DNA from: an uncultured Paracoccaceae bacterium
GTDB lineage: Bacteria > Pseudomonadota > Alphaproteobacteria > Rhodobacterales > Rhodobacteraceae
Length of the DNA: 64,000 nt
Reading direction: 5' to 3'
Assembly (NCBI GenBank): GCA_947498985.1
Contig: CANMMF010000004.1
Location: 62,001-126,000 of the forward strand
Part shown: in pieces, positions 34,726-44,264 of the stretch
Numbering within the stretch: position 1 is the first letter of the stretch
Layout: each line of letters starts with the position of its first letter
Notes under the pieces: model-generated
The model's input: only the letters and a program-made list of their open reading frames with translations
What the model was told of the DNA's origin: nothing
Database searches by the model: none
Made by a program: the position numbers and the translations under genes

Positions 34726-35889
34726 TCAGCCGAGCGGCATGCGTCGCTCGGCCACTTCGGCCCACCACGAACAGCCCGCCGGGATCGCCTCGTCGTTGAA
34801 GTTGTATTCCGGGTGGTGGACCATCGCCGTGTCGCCATTGCCCACCAGGATATAGGCGCCCGGGCGCTCTTCGAGCATATAGGCGAAATCCTCGCCCCCC
34901 ATGACAATCGGCGCGTCCTCGCAGCCGCCCGACACCGAGGTCGCCACGTCGCGGGCAAAGGCGGTCTGCTCTTCGCTGTTGACCATCACCGGATAGCCAT
35001 CGTGATAGGTCACGTCCGCCGTGCCTCCGAACGCCGCGCTGATGCTTTCTGACAGCGCCTTGATGCGCTCTGCGGCGAGGCTGCGCATCTCCGGCGTCTG
35101 GGTGCGCACCGTGCCCTTGAGCTGCACCCGCTGCGGGATCACGTTGAACGCTTTCGAGGAGGTCTCGAACGAGGTGACGGAGACCACGATCTGGTCCACC
35201 GGATCGGCATTGCGCGACACGATGGTCTGCAGCGCCAGCACCAGCTGTGCGGCCATCACGGTGGTGTCCACGGTCTCATGCGGTTTCGCCGCATGCCCGC
35301 CGCGCCCTTCCAGCGTGATGTCGAACTGGTCGGTGGCGGCAAAAAACGCGCCAGCGCGAATCGCAAAGCTGCCCGTGGGGCGGCCCGGCCAGTTGTGCAT
35401 GCCATAGACTTCCTGGATGCCCCAGCGCTCCATCATGCCGTCGTCGCACATCTCTTTGCCGCCGCCGCCACCCTCTTCGGCGGGCTGGAAGATCACCACC
35501 ACCGTGCCGTCGAAATTGCGGGTCTCGGAGAGGTACTTGGCCGCACCCAGCAGCATCGCGGTGTGCCCGTCATGGCCACAGGCATGCATCGCGCCATCGG
35601 TCTTGGAGGCATAGTCGAGCCCGGTCTGCTCGTGGATCGGCAAAGCGTCCATATCGGCGCGCAGCCCGATCACCTTGCCAGACGCGCTCTTGCGGCCCTT
35701 GATCACGCCAACCACGCCGGTGCGCCCGATGCCCTCGGTGACCTCATCCAGCCCGAAGGCGCGCAGCTTTTCGGCCACCATCGCGGCGGTGCGGTGGGTC
35801 TCGAACAGCAATTCGGGGTTTTCGTGCAGATCGCGGCGCCAGGCGGTGATTTCCTCCTGCAACTCGGCGAAACGGTTCTTGACGGGCAT
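34726..35889 (-). CDS. M20-family amidohydrolase (hippurate-hydrolase type), copy 1
   Basis: 387 aa. Zinc peptidase-like enzyme. LRADMDALPI, HACGHDGHTAMLLGAA and QPAEEGGGGG carry the Asp, His and Glu metal ligands. GRGGHAAKPHE is the lid-domain motif, and GGEDFAYML the C-terminal Glu. The group cleaves N-acylated amino acids (hippurate hydrolase, IAA-amino-acid hydrolase). The copy at 35916-37070 is about half identical by eye and lies 26 bp upstream, so this is a tandem duplication in one operon. Substrate unknown. Confidence 0.9.
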   Translation of the reverse strand: MPVKNRFAELQEEITAWRRDLHENPELLFETHRTAAMVAEKLRAFGLDEVTEGIGRTGVVGVIKGRKSASGKVIGLRADMDALPIHEQTGLDYASKTDGAMHACGHDGHTAMLLGAAKYLSETRNFDGTVVVIFQPAEEGGGGGKEMCDDGMMERWGIQEVYGMHNWPGRPTGSFAIRAGAFFAATDQFDITLEGRGGHAAKPHETVDTTVMAAQLVLALQTIVSRNADPVDQIVVSVTSFETSSKAFNVIPQRVQLKGTVRTQTPEMRSLAAERIKALSESISAAFGGTADVTYHDGYPVMVNSEEQTAFARDVATSVSGGCEDAPIVMGGEDFAYMLEERPGAYILVGNGDTAMVHHPEYNFNDEAIPAGCSWWAEVAERRMPLG

Positions 35890-35915
35890 CGGAGCCTCCT
35901 TTTGCGCGTCACCGC

Positions 35916-37070
35916 TCAGCCGAGCCGGGTTTCCGCCAGGGTGGCGAACCAGGATGCTCCGACGGGCAGAATCGCGTCGTTGAAATCGTAAGCGGGATTG
36001 TGCAGCCCTGCGCTCTCCCCATTGCCGAGGAAGATAAACGCTCCGGGGCGAACAGCAAGCATGTCGGCGAAATCCTCGCCCGCCATCACCGGCGCGGTGT
36101 CACGATCGACCGCGCCCGACACGATCTCGGCGGCCTGTGCGGCGCTCTCGAAGGGCGCGTCGGCGTTGACCGTGGGGGCGACCAGCGGCGTGTATCGCAG
36201 CGTCGCCGTGGCGCCATGCGCCCGGGCGGTCATCCCGGCCACCTCGCGCAGGCGCGCCTCGGCCAGATCGCGCAGCCCGGGCTCCAGATAGCGCACCGTG
36301 CCCTTGAGCGTGACCCGATCGGCGATGACGTTATGCGCGTCGCTGTCCGAGCGGATGCCCCCCACGGAGATCACAAGCGCATGCTGCGGATCGGCGTTGC
36401 GCGCCACGATGGCCTGCAGCGCCACCACCACATGGGCGGCCACAAGCGTGGCGTCGATACAGCCCTGCGGCCTGGCGCCGTGCCCGCCCTGCCCCTGCAC
36501 CTCGATGTCAAAGAAATCCGCCGCCGCCAGGAGCGGCCCGGGGCGGAGCCCGAACGCGCCCGCCGCAAGCCCCGGCATGTTGTGCAGCCCGTAGACCTCG
36601 TCGATGCCGAACCGCTCCATCACCCCGTCCGCGATCATCGCCAGCGCGCCGCCGCCGCCCTCTTCGGCGGGCTGGAAGAGCAGCACGACGGAGCCTGCGA
36701 AATTGCGCGTCTCCGCCAGATAGCGCGCCGCCCCCAGCAACATGATGGTGTGGCCGTCATGGCCGCAGGCATGCATCTTGCCGGGCACGGTCGAGGCATG
36801 GGCCACGCCCGACATCTCCGGGATCGGCAGCGCGTCCATATCGGCGCGAAAGCCCAGCACCGGCCCGTCCGACCGGCCACGGATTACGGCAACCACACCG
36901 GTGCCCGCCACGCCGGTCTCGACACTGTCGCAGCCAAAGCCGCGCAGGCGCTCGGCCACCAGCGCCGCGGTCCGCGTCTCTTCAAAGCGCAGCTCGGGAT
37001 GGGCATGCAGATCGCGCCGCCAACGGGTCAGTTCGTCCTGCATCCGGGCAATGGAGTTCTTGATCGGCAT
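35916..37070 (-). CDS. M20-family amidohydrolase (hippurate-hydrolase type), copy 2
   Basis: 384 aa. Same motif order as its neighbour: FRADMDALPI, HACGHDGHTIMLLGAA, QPAEEGGGGA, GQGGHGARPQG and AGEDFADML. The ATG at 37070 has AGGGA upstream; the longer frame above is repeat-derived and not coding. Even the N-termini MPIKNSIARMQDEL and MPVKNRFAELQEEI match, so duplication of the whole gene is clear. The gap to argE holds repeat copy G. Confidence 0.9.
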   Translation of the reverse strand: MPIKNSIARMQDELTRWRRDLHAHPELRFEETRTAALVAERLRGFGCDSVETGVAGTGVVAVIRGRSDGPVLGFRADMDALPIPEMSGVAHASTVPGKMHACGHDGHTIMLLGAARYLAETRNFAGSVVLLFQPAEEGGGGALAMIADGVMERFGIDEVYGLHNMPGLAAGAFGLRPGPLLAAADFFDIEVQGQGGHGARPQGCIDATLVAAHVVVALQAIVARNADPQHALVISVGGIRSDSDAHNVIADRVTLKGTVRYLEPGLRDLAEARLREVAGMTARAHGATATLRYTPLVAPTVNADAPFESAAQAAEIVSGAVDRDTAPVMAGEDFADMLAVRPGAFIFLGNGESAGLHNPAYDFNDAILPVGASWFATLAETRLG

Positions 37071-37130
37071 GGGCTTCCCTCCAACCGGCACCCTGACAGG
37101 CGCCCTCCTCCGCGGCAAGCCGCGCCTTTG

Positions 37131-37194
37131 CGTTTCTTTGGGCCGTAAATATTCCCGGGGGAGTCCGCCGCCGGCGGACGGGGGCAGCGCCCCC
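37131..37194 (-). repeat. Dispersed intergenic palindromic element, copy G
   Basis: Read on the minus strand: GGGGGC-GCT-GCCCCC, a middle hairpin GTCCGCC-GGC-GGCGGAC, then CTCCCCCGGGAATATTT and GGCCCAAAGAAAC. The tail is almost that of copy B. It lies between argE and the M20 gene, in their direction. Confidence 0.75.
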
Positions 37195-37276
37195 ACGCCC
37201 CTGGGCGCCCTTTCCGGCATTGGCCCACACATATAAATGCCCACAGGCAAGGCCCGCAGACACAACCATCCCGCGC

Positions 37277-38434
37277 TCAGGCCAGCCGCTCCAGCAACCG
37301 TTGCATGAAGCGCTGGCCTTCGGCGAATTGCGCCGTGGTGATGTATTCGTCCGGCTGATGCGCCACGTCGATGCTGCCGGGCCCGCAGACCACCGTGCGA
37401 TAGCCCGCCGCCTGGAAATGGCTGGCCTCGGTGCCGTAGCTCACGTGGTTGTCCGAATTGTCGCCGGTGAGCGCGCGCACCAGCGCCTCGGCGCTGTTGT
37501 CCTCCGAGGGCGCAAACGGCGGCAGCGCAAATTGCTCGGTCAGCTCGATCCACGTCTCGGGACGCACCTGTTGCATCTGCGCGGTCAGCGCGGCGGCCTT
37601 CTCCTGCGCCGCCGCGCGCCACTGGTCCAGCGTCTCGCCCGGCACAACCCGGAAGCCCAGCCCGAACTCGCAATCCTTGGCGGTGATGTTATGCGCCGTG
37701 CCGCCGCGAATCTGGCCCACATGCACATTGGTATAGGGCGGGTCGAAAAACCCCGCCATGCCCTGCGGCGGGGTCGCGGCCTGCGCCGCGTTGACGCCAT
37801 TGGCCCAGTCGATCAGCCGGGCGCCCCACATGATCGCCGACACCCCCCGGTCGAGGATCGAGGAGTGGATCTCGAAGCCGTGCACATGCACCCAGTAGGT
37901 CACACCCCCCTTGTGACCGGTCACAGCCCGCAGCATGGTGGGCTCTCCGACAATCACATCCGTGGCGCGCGGCAGGCCGGACATCGCCTCGATCAGCGGT
38001 GGCGCGCCGGTGCAGCCGATCTCCTCGTCATAGCTGAGCGCGATCTGCAGCGGACGGGCCACCCCGCGCGCCTGCGCCTCGACAAGCGCCCAGATCGCCA
38101 GCGCGTCAAAGCCCTTCATGTCGGTGGTCCCGCGCCCGTAAAGCCGCCCGTCCCGCTCCGTCACCGCAAACGGATCGCTGCTCCAGGGCTGGCCGTCGAC
38201 GGGCACCACATCGGTATGCCCCGAGAGCACAACACCGCCGTCGATCTCCGGGCCCACATGGGCAAAAAGCGCGGCTTTATCACCGGTTTCGTTGACGTGA
38301 CGCCCGCAGGAGATGCCGTGGTCGCCGAGATATCCCTCGACCCAGTCGATCAAGGGCAGGTTGCTGTCGCGGCTGACGGTGGGAAAGCTCACCAGCTTGT
38401 CGAGGATGGCGCGGGGCTCAAGGCGCTGGGGCAT
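37277..38434 (-). CDS. argE: Acetylornithine deacetylase
   Basis: 385 aa. M20 enzyme that converts N-acetylornithine to ornithine. LSGHTDVVPVDG has the first zinc His and the Asp, GRGTTDMKG bridges the metals, and YDEEIGCTGA has the catalytic Glu pair. The ATG at 38434 has GGAG 9 bp upstream; an ATG 27 bp earlier would add nine residues. ArgE and succinyl-diaminopimelate desuccinylase (DapE) are related, but FGTEASHFQAAG-like YGTEASHFQ near the C-terminus favours ArgE. Confidence 0.88.
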   Translation of the reverse strand: MPQRLEPRAILDKLVSFPTVSRDSNLPLIDWVEGYLGDHGISCGRHVNETGDKAALFAHVGPEIDGGVVLSGHTDVVPVDGQPWSSDPFAVTERDGRLYGRGTTDMKGFDALAIWALVEAQARGVARPLQIALSYDEEIGCTGAPPLIEAMSGLPRATDVIVGEPTMLRAVTGHKGGVTYWVHVHGFEIHSSILDRGVSAIMWGARLIDWANGVNAAQAATPPQGMAGFFDPPYTNVHVGQIRGGTAHNITAKDCEFGLGFRVVPGETLDQWRAAAQEKAAALTAQMQQVRPETWIELTEQFALPPFAPSEDNSAEALVRALTGDNSDNHVSYGTEASHFQAAGYRTVVCGPGSIDVAHQPDEYITTAQFAEGQRFMQRLLERLA

Positions 38435-38590
38435 GCGGTCTCCGGTGTTTTCGGCAAGCATAGCCTTTGCGGGTCGCGCGGCAACGGGTGCGCGCGAAAA
38501 TCCATCGGCCCGCAAGGAAAGCTTAACGATTTGGACCGAGACTGCCGCAAGGCGCGGTGCATGTCCCGCGCGTGGACCGGAGGGATCGGA

Positions 38591-39046
38591 TTGCCAGCGG
38601 CTCAGATACTCATTGTCGATGACAGCCCCTTTGACCGGATGATGCTCCGACGTGCCTTTACCGGGAAGGACAAGCAGACCGTGACGCTCCGCCCTCAGAC
38701 GCCTAGCGATGTCTCCGTGTCTGAGGCGGATTCGGCAGCCCAGGCGGTCACGATGCTGGACGACGCGGTTTACGACGCGATCTTTCTGGATATCAACATG
38801 CCGGGCGAAAGCGGCTTTACCGTGCTCGACGCGGTGCGCGGACGTGCCGATGGCCATTGGCCGCTGGTCTTCATGCTGTCGGGCTCGCAAGCGCCGGAGG
38901 ATGTGACCCGCGCCTATGCGGCGCAGGCCACGGCCTTCCTGCGCAAACCCGGTGATATCGACGAGGTGCGCGGCCTCGCCCAGACCTGTCTCGCGCTGAT
39001 CCGCGACGTGAGCCTGCCGACCCACAGCAGTCTGAGCGTGCATTGA
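38591..39046 (+). CDS. Single-domain response regulator (receiver only)
   Basis: 151 aa from a TTG at 38591 with GGAGGG 6 bp upstream; an ATG at 38561 would add ten residues and has only a weak site. LIVDDSPFDRMMLRR carries the acidic pair, FLDINMPGESG the phospho-acceptor Asp67, MLSGS the Thr/Ser position, and FLRKPGD the lysine. No output domain follows. It shares the phrase DDxPFDRxMLRR with the receiver at 52389-53006. No histidine kinase lies nearby. It probably passes phosphate to, or competes for, another regulator. Confidence 0.85.
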   Translation: MPAAQILIVDDSPFDRMMLRRAFTGKDKQTVTLRPQTPSDVSVSEADSAAQAVTMLDDAVYDAIFLDINMPGESGFTVLDAVRGRADGHWPLVFMLSGSQAPEDVTRAYAAQATAFLRKPGDIDEVRGLAQTCLALIRDVSLPTHSSLSVH

Positions 39047-39352
39047 CCGGACCGACCGGGCGTCGCGCGGATATGAGCGATCCGCCTTTGCGGTCTGATA
39101 TTGGCGGCGCTGCCGCTATCGCCGGTTGCGGCCGGCCATCACCGGATCATGACCGGAGGGCCGCTTGCCTTCGAATGCCTGCTGCACGACCCACGGGCCG
39201 CGGGCTTTTGCGAATTCCTCCGGGTGTGCGGGACGGGATCGGGGGGCAGCGCCCGGTCGCTCAGCCGCCAATACTGCGCGCAGGCCCGACGCACGCATCC
39301 TCCGGGGGATCCGCCGCAGCCCGCGCCACAGGCCTTGCCGACCGACGCGGCC
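39047..39352. other. 306-bp gap without a visible gene
   Basis: Between the receiver gene and the convergent ABC ATPase. All long frames here are GC-driven and lack start sites with ribosome-binding sequences. A short GGGGGGCAGCGCCC near 39239 resembles a module of the dispersed repeat. Nothing else is seen. Confidence 0.5.
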
Positions 39353-41185
39353 TCAGTAGCCGCTATCGGTGGTCAGCACGAAATGTTCGGGGCTGACCTC
39401 ATTGTAGCGCGACGGCTCCGCCTCGTAGTCGAGACCGTGGATCGGCGACGGGATCGGCTTGAAATTCAGGTCTTTTTCCGACTTCCGCTTGCGCGGATCG
39501 GCGATCGGCACCGCCTTCATCAGCGCGCGGGTATAGGGGTGCTGGGGGTCTTCGAAGACCGCACGGCGCGGCCCCATCTCGACGATGCGGCCCAGATACA
39601 TCACGCCGACCTTATGGCTCACCCGCTCGACCACCGCCATATCGTGGCTGATGAAGAGATAGGACAGCCCCAGCTCCGCCTGCAGCTCCATCATCAGGTT
39701 GAGCACCTGCGCCTGCACCGACACATCCAGCGCCGAGACCGCCTCGTCCGACACGATCAGCCTGGGATTGAGCGCCAGCGCCCGGGCGATGGCGATCCGC
39801 TGCCGTTGCCCGCCCGACAGCTCATGCGGGAAGCGGCGCATGAAGCTGCGCGGCAACTCCACCCGGTCAAAGAGATCGGCAACCTTGTCCATCACCGCCG
39901 CGCCGGTTTCGGTCTTGTAGTTGTTGATCGGCTCGGCCACCTGATCGACCAGCTGGATCTGCGGGTTGAGCGAGGCAAAGGGATCCTGGAAGATCATCTG
40001 CATCTCGCGCCGCGCCTCGCGCAACTCGGACTGCGAAAGCGCCATCACATCCATGTCGCCAAGCTGGATCTTGCCCGACTGCGGCTCCACCAGACGCAGG
40101 ATCGAGCGGCCCGCCGAGGATTTCCCGCAACCCGATTCGCCCACCAGGCTGACGGTCTGGCCTTTCTGGATCCTGAACGACACATCCTCGACCGCGTGGA
40201 CCTGCGCCACCGTGCGCCGGAAAAACCCGCCTTTGACCGGGAACCGCGTCGTCAGGTTCTCGACCGTGAGCAGCACCTCGTCAGAACCGGGGATCGGTTC
40301 GATCTTCTGGTCGGCGCGGCCAAAGAGCTTCATCGGCTCGGGCAGGTCCTTGCCCGTCATCTCGCCCAGCTTCGGCACCGCGGCCAGCAAGGCGCGGGTA
40401 TAGGCGTGCTGCGGGTTCTCGAAGATCTGCTCGACCGGCCCTTCCTCGACCTTGTTGCCGCGGAACATCACCACGACGCGGTCGGCCATCTGCGCCACAA
40501 CCGCCATGTCATGGGTGATGAACATCACCGCGGTGCCGGTCTCGCGCTTGAGCCGGTCCATCAGCGCCAGAATCTCTGCCTGAATGGTCACGTCGAGCGC
40601 GGTGGTCGGCTCATCGGCGATCAGAAGCCGCGGCTTGCAGGCCATCGCCATGGCGATCACCACCCGCTGGCGCATGCCGCCCGAAAGCTCATGCGGGTAT
40701 TGCGAGAGCCGCCGCTCGGGCTCCGGGATGCGCACTTCGCGCAAAAGTTCCAGCGCCCGCTCTTCTGCCTCTTTTTTAGACATGCCGCGATGTACGCGCA
40801 GCCCTTCGGTCAGCTGTCGGCCCACGGTGAAGACCGGGTTGAGCGCGGTCATCGGCTCCTGGAAGATCATGCCGATCTCGTTGCCACGAATGCCGCGCAT
40901 CCTGGTCTGGTCTTCATCGGCAAGGTCGGTCACCCCGCCCTGGGTGCGGTCAAACAGCAGACGCCCCCCCGCGATATCGCCGCCGCCATATTCAATGAGC
41001 CTCATAAGCGCCAGAGAAGACACGGATTTTCCCGATCCGGATTCGCCCACGACACAGACGGTTTCGCCTGAATTGATGTCGAAGGAGACATCCTCGACCC
41101 CGACAACGGTGCCGTCTTTCGTCTCGAACTCCACCCGCAATTTCTCGATGCGGGCAATCGGTCCGGCCTGGGCGGTATCGAGCAT
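39353..41185 (-). CDS. Double ABC ATPase of a peptide/nickel-type importer
   Basis: 610 aa with two full ATPase modules, equivalent to DppD and DppF fused. Module 1 (about 10-270): GESGSGKSVS, LSGGMRQRV, LLIADEPTTALD, ITHDMAVVAQ. Module 2 (about 315-580): GESGCGKSSAG, LSGGQRQRIAIARA, LIVSDEAVSALD, ISHDMAVVE. Each ends with an oligopeptide-transporter C-terminal motif (HAYTRALLAAVP, HPYTRALMKAVP). It energises the permeases encoded divergently. The ATG at 41185 has GAGGA 8 bp upstream. Module 2's Walker B Glu is followed by Ala (DEAVSALD), common in this subfamily. Confidence 0.93.
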   Translation of the reverse strand: MLDTAQAGPIARIEKLRVEFETKDGTVVGVEDVSFDINSGETVCVVGESGSGKSVSSLALMRLIEYGGGDIAGGRLLFDRTQGGVTDLADEDQTRMRGIRGNEIGMIFQEPMTALNPVFTVGRQLTEGLRVHRGMSKKEAEERALELLREVRIPEPERRLSQYPHELSGGMRQRVVIAMAMACKPRLLIADEPTTALDVTIQAEILALMDRLKRETGTAVMFITHDMAVVAQMADRVVVMFRGNKVEEGPVEQIFENPQHAYTRALLAAVPKLGEMTGKDLPEPMKLFGRADQKIEPIPGSDEVLLTVENLTTRFPVKGGFFRRTVAQVHAVEDVSFRIQKGQTVSLVGESGCGKSSAGRSILRLVEPQSGKIQLGDMDVMALSQSELREARREMQMIFQDPFASLNPQIQLVDQVAEPINNYKTETGAAVMDKVADLFDRVELPRSFMRRFPHELSGGQRQRIAIARALALNPRLIVSDEAVSALDVSVQAQVLNLMMELQAELGLSYLFISHDMAVVERVSHKVGVMYLGRIVEMGPRRAVFEDPQHPYTRALMKAVPIADPRKRKSEKDLNFKPIPSPIHGLDYEAEPSRYNEVSPEHFVLTTDSGY

Positions 41186-41216
41186 ATCGGCGATCCTCTG
41201 GAATGCGGCTGTGCTG

Positions 41217-41246
41217 ACGGTAAGGGCAAGCATCAAAGACTGTCAA
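41217..41246 (-). promoter_or_regulatory. Candidate sigma70 promoter of the ABC ATPase gene
   Basis: On the minus strand TTGACA (41246-41241) and TACCGT (41222-41217) are 18 bp apart, placing the start of transcription about 25 bp before the ATG. Confidence 0.4.
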
Positions 41247-41445
41247 ACCTTCACACGCCTTACCCAAAGGCAAAGCTTGCAATTTACGCAAATCCTGTTT
41301 CGATAGGCCGCAGAGCGGGGGATCGTTCGCTGTGGGAATGGCACGGGCACTTTAAGACAGTCGCCCAACATATTCACATAACTGAAAAACCCTCGCCAAA
41401 ACCCAACGACTGCGGCCTTTGGCCCGGTCCAATAAGGAGAGGACT

Positions 41446-43146
41446 ATGAAACTCAGAACCCTCATGCTGGGGGCCGCTGCCTCGTTTGCATTGGCACCTG
41501 CGGCATTTGCCGAGCGGGGCGCGGACGGCGAAGTGCGCATTATCTACTGGCAGGCACCGTCGATCCTGAACCCGTTCCTGTCGGGCGGCACCAAGGACGT
41601 GGAATCGGCCTCGATGATCATCGAGCCGCTGGCGCGTTACAACGAAGTGGGCGAGCTGGTGCCCTGGCTGGTGGACGAAGTGCCCACCGTGGCCAATGGC
41701 GGCGTGAACGAAGAGCTGACGCAGATCACCTGGAAGATCACCGAAGGCCTGACATGGTCCGACGGCACGCCGTTCACCTCGGCGGATGTGAAATTCACCT
41801 ATGAATACTGCACCCATCCCGAAGGCGGCTGCGCGCAGCTGACCAAGTTCGAAGGTGTGGAGTCGGTCGAGACACCGGACGATCTGACCGTTGTGGTCAA
41901 TTTCTCCGGTCCGACCCCGAACCCCTACGGCCCCTTCGTGGGCGGTGAGAGCCCGATCATCCAGGCCGCGCAATTTGCCGATTGCCTTGGCGCCGCGGCG
42001 TCGTCCTGCACCGAGCAGAACTTCAACCCGATCGGCACCGGCCCGTTCACCGTCACCGAGTTCAAGCCGAACGACGTGATCACCATGGCGGCCAATGAAA
42101 ACTTCCGCGATCCCAACAAGCCGGCCTTTGCCACCGTGACCTTCAAGGGCGGCGGGTCTGCCGCGGCATCGGGCACGGCGGTGATGGAAACCGGCGAGTT
42201 CGACTACGCCTGGAACCTGCAGCTGGCGCCCGACGTGATCGCCAAGATGCAGGAAGGCGGCAAAGGCACGCCGGTGGCAGGCTTCGGCCCGCTGGTCGAG
42301 CGCATCATGCTCAACAACACCAACCCCGACCCGGATCTGGGCCCCGACGAGCGCTCGGTCATCCGTCCGCACCCGTTCCTCAGCGATCCCGCGGTCTACA
42401 AGGCGATGTCGATGGCCATCGACCGCCCGCTGCTGGTCGAGATCGGCTACGGCCAGGCCGGCAAGGTCACCTGCAACTGGGTGCCCGCGCCCGAGGCGTT
42501 CAACTCCGACAAGCTGAGCTGTGACACGCAGGATATCGAGGGTGCGAAAGCGATGCTCGACGAGGCCGGCATCGTCGACAGCGATGGCGACGGCGTGCGT
42601 GAAAAAGACGGTGTGCCGCTCTCGATCCTCTATCAGACCTCGACCAACGCCGTCCGTCAGGACTTCCAGGCGTTGATCAAGGAATGGTGGGAGATGATCG
42701 GCATGGAGGTCGAGCTGCGCAATGTCGACGCCTCGGTGTTCTTTGGCGGTGACGCGGGCTCGCCCGATACGTTCCAGAAGTTCTACGCGGACGTGGAAAT
42801 GTATGCCAACACCTTCAACGGCACCGATCCGCAGGCATATCTGGGCAACGGGCTGTGCGACAAGGCCCCGCGCCCCGACACCCAGTGGCAGGGCGAGAAT
42901 ATCAGCCGCTTCTGCATGGAAGAGTATGATGCCCTGCATGACGAGCTGACCAAGACCGCCGACATGGGCGAGCGCGCGCGCATCGGCCGCGAGCTCAACG
43001 ACATGATGGTGGAAAACGGCGGCATGATCCCGCTGGTGCACCGCGGTCGTCTCTCGGCGCATGCCAACACCCTTGGCGGTGTTGTCCTGAACGTCTGGGA
43101 CAGCGAGCTGTGGAACGTGGCCGACTGGTACCGCGTCGACGGCTGA
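41446..43146 (+). CDS. Peptide-type ABC transporter substrate-binding protein
   Basis: 566 aa. A signal peptide ends near PAAFA (residues 1-22). The SBP_bac_5 fold is shown by NPFLSGGTKD, then ITEGLTWSDGTPFTSADVKFTYEY near residues 95-118, FNPIGTGPFTVTEF, and MSMAIDRPLLVEIGYG near residue 325. The periplasmic protein would bind oligopeptides or similar solutes. AAGGAGAGG lies upstream. A strong hairpin follows the stop, before the permease genes. Ligand unknown. Confidence 0.92.
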   Translation: MKLRTLMLGAAASFALAPAAFAERGADGEVRIIYWQAPSILNPFLSGGTKDVESASMIIEPLARYNEVGELVPWLVDEVPTVANGGVNEELTQITWKITEGLTWSDGTPFTSADVKFTYEYCTHPEGGCAQLTKFEGVESVETPDDLTVVVNFSGPTPNPYGPFVGGESPIIQAAQFADCLGAAASSCTEQNFNPIGTGPFTVTEFKPNDVITMAANENFRDPNKPAFATVTFKGGGSAAASGTAVMETGEFDYAWNLQLAPDVIAKMQEGGKGTPVAGFGPLVERIMLNNTNPDPDLGPDERSVIRPHPFLSDPAVYKAMSMAIDRPLLVEIGYGQAGKVTCNWVPAPEAFNSDKLSCDTQDIEGAKAMLDEAGIVDSDGDGVREKDGVPLSILYQTSTNAVRQDFQALIKEWWEMIGMEVELRNVDASVFFGGDAGSPDTFQKFYADVEMYANTFNGTDPQAYLGNGLCDKAPRPDTQWQGENISRFCMEEYDALHDELTKTADMGERARIGRELNDMMVENGGMIPLVHRGRLSAHANTLGGVVLNVWDSELWNVADWYRVDG

Positions 43147-43157
43147 TCCGGCTTGCG

Positions 43158-43182
43158 GGAGGGCGCGGTCCACGCGCCCTCC
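43158..43182 (+). terminator. Intercistronic hairpin after the binding-protein gene
   Basis: GGAGGGCGCG (43158-43167), loop GTCCA, CGCGCCCTCC (43173-43182): a perfect 10-bp stem without a U-run. It may stabilise the binding-protein mRNA or lower expression of the permeases, as is common in such operons. Confidence 0.6.
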
Positions 43183-43256
43183 TCCTCTGACGGGTTGGCC
43201 GCGTCCCTGCGACATGGCCGGCCCGGTTTCCCCGACGTTCCAGAGCCGAGGTGCCG

Positions 43257-44264
43257 ATGCTCACTTACGCCACGAGACGGCTGATCCTCTCGATCCCGAC
43301 GCTGCTTTTCATCAGTTTCGTGATCTTCATGCTGCTGCAGCTTGCCCCCGGCGATCCGATGGCCCAGGTGCCGCTGACGGTGCCGCCCGAGGTCAAGGAA
43401 AAGATGCGCCAGGCGCTTGGTGTCGGCGAACCCGCGCTGGTGCAATACTGGAAATGGCTGGTGCAGGTCGCCTGGATCGAGCCGCAGGTCTTCATCGACT
43501 ACCTCTTCGGCACCAACCTGTCCGAAGGCAAGCTGCGGGTGATCTCCTGGCAGACCCGCTCGCCGGTGATGGACATCGTGATCCAGCGGATTCCGCAGAC
43601 GCTCTGGGTTGTGGGCATTGCCTATATCGTGGCGATCCTAATCGCGCTGCCGATCGGGATCTATTCGGCCTACCGGCAATATTCGGTCTTCGATCAGGCG
43701 GGCACCTTTGTGACCATGATCGGTTTCTCGGTGCCGCCCTTTTTCACCGGCCCGCTGCTCATCGTGATCTTCTCGGTGCAGCTGGGCTGGCTGCCCTCGA
43801 TCTACGACACCACGCTTGTGGTCAACGACTGGGACAGCTTCAAGGCGCAGATGATGCAGATGGTGATGCCGGTGATGGTGCTGGCGCTGCAGATCACCGC
43901 CCAGCTCAGCCGCTACATGCGCGCCTCGATGCTCGACAATCTCAACCAGGATTACGTGCGCACCGCCCGCGCCAAGGGCCTGTCGGAGATGGTCGTGGTG
44001 ATTGTGCATGTGCTCAGGAACTCGATGATCCCGGTGGTCACGGTGATCGCGCTTGGCATCCCGTCGATCTTCGGCGGCGCGATCATCACCGAAAACGTCT
44101 TCAAGGTGAACGGGATCGGGCAGTTGCTGATCACCGCGCTCTTTGCCAATGACCTGCCGATGGTCATGACCCTCACCTTCATCTTTGCGGTGCTCATCGT
44201 GCTCTTCAACCTCATCGCCGACATCCTCTACGGCGTGCTCGACCCGAGGATCCGCTATGACTAA
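43257..44264 (+). CDS. ABC transporter permease, DppB type
   Basis: 335 aa. Begins TYATRRLILSIPTLLFISFVIF, the DppB N-terminus, with six membrane segments. The EAA-type loop is DYVRTARAKGLSEMVVV near residue 235. The ATG at 43257 is chosen because GAGG lies 5 bp upstream; a GTG 6 bp earlier is possible. Overlaps the next permease gene by 8 bp. Confidence 0.92.
   Translation: MLTYATRRLILSIPTLLFISFVIFMLLQLAPGDPMAQVPLTVPPEVKEKMRQALGVGEPALVQYWKWLVQVAWIEPQVFIDYLFGTNLSEGKLRVISWQTRSPVMDIVIQRIPQTLWVVGIAYIVAILIALPIGIYSAYRQYSVFDQAGTFVTMIGFSVPPFFTGPLLIVIFSVQLGWLPSIYDTTLVVNDWDSFKAQMMQMVMPVMVLALQITAQLSRYMRASMLDNLNQDYVRTARAKGLSEMVVVIVHVLRNSMIPVVTVIALGIPSIFGGAIITENVFKVNGIGQLLITALFANDLPMVMTLTFIFAVLIVLFNLIADILYGVLDPRIRYD

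Noticed and set aside
34391-34768. Gly-rich protein on the minus strand opposite the DUF2934 gene
   Set aside because: It is the reverse reading of the Lys/Ala/Pro tail; the plus-strand gene has the recognised domain.
41339-41355. Sigma54 promoter before the binding-protein gene
   Set aside because: TGGCAC at 41339-41344 fits the -24 box, but the -12 position reads CTTT without the required GC.
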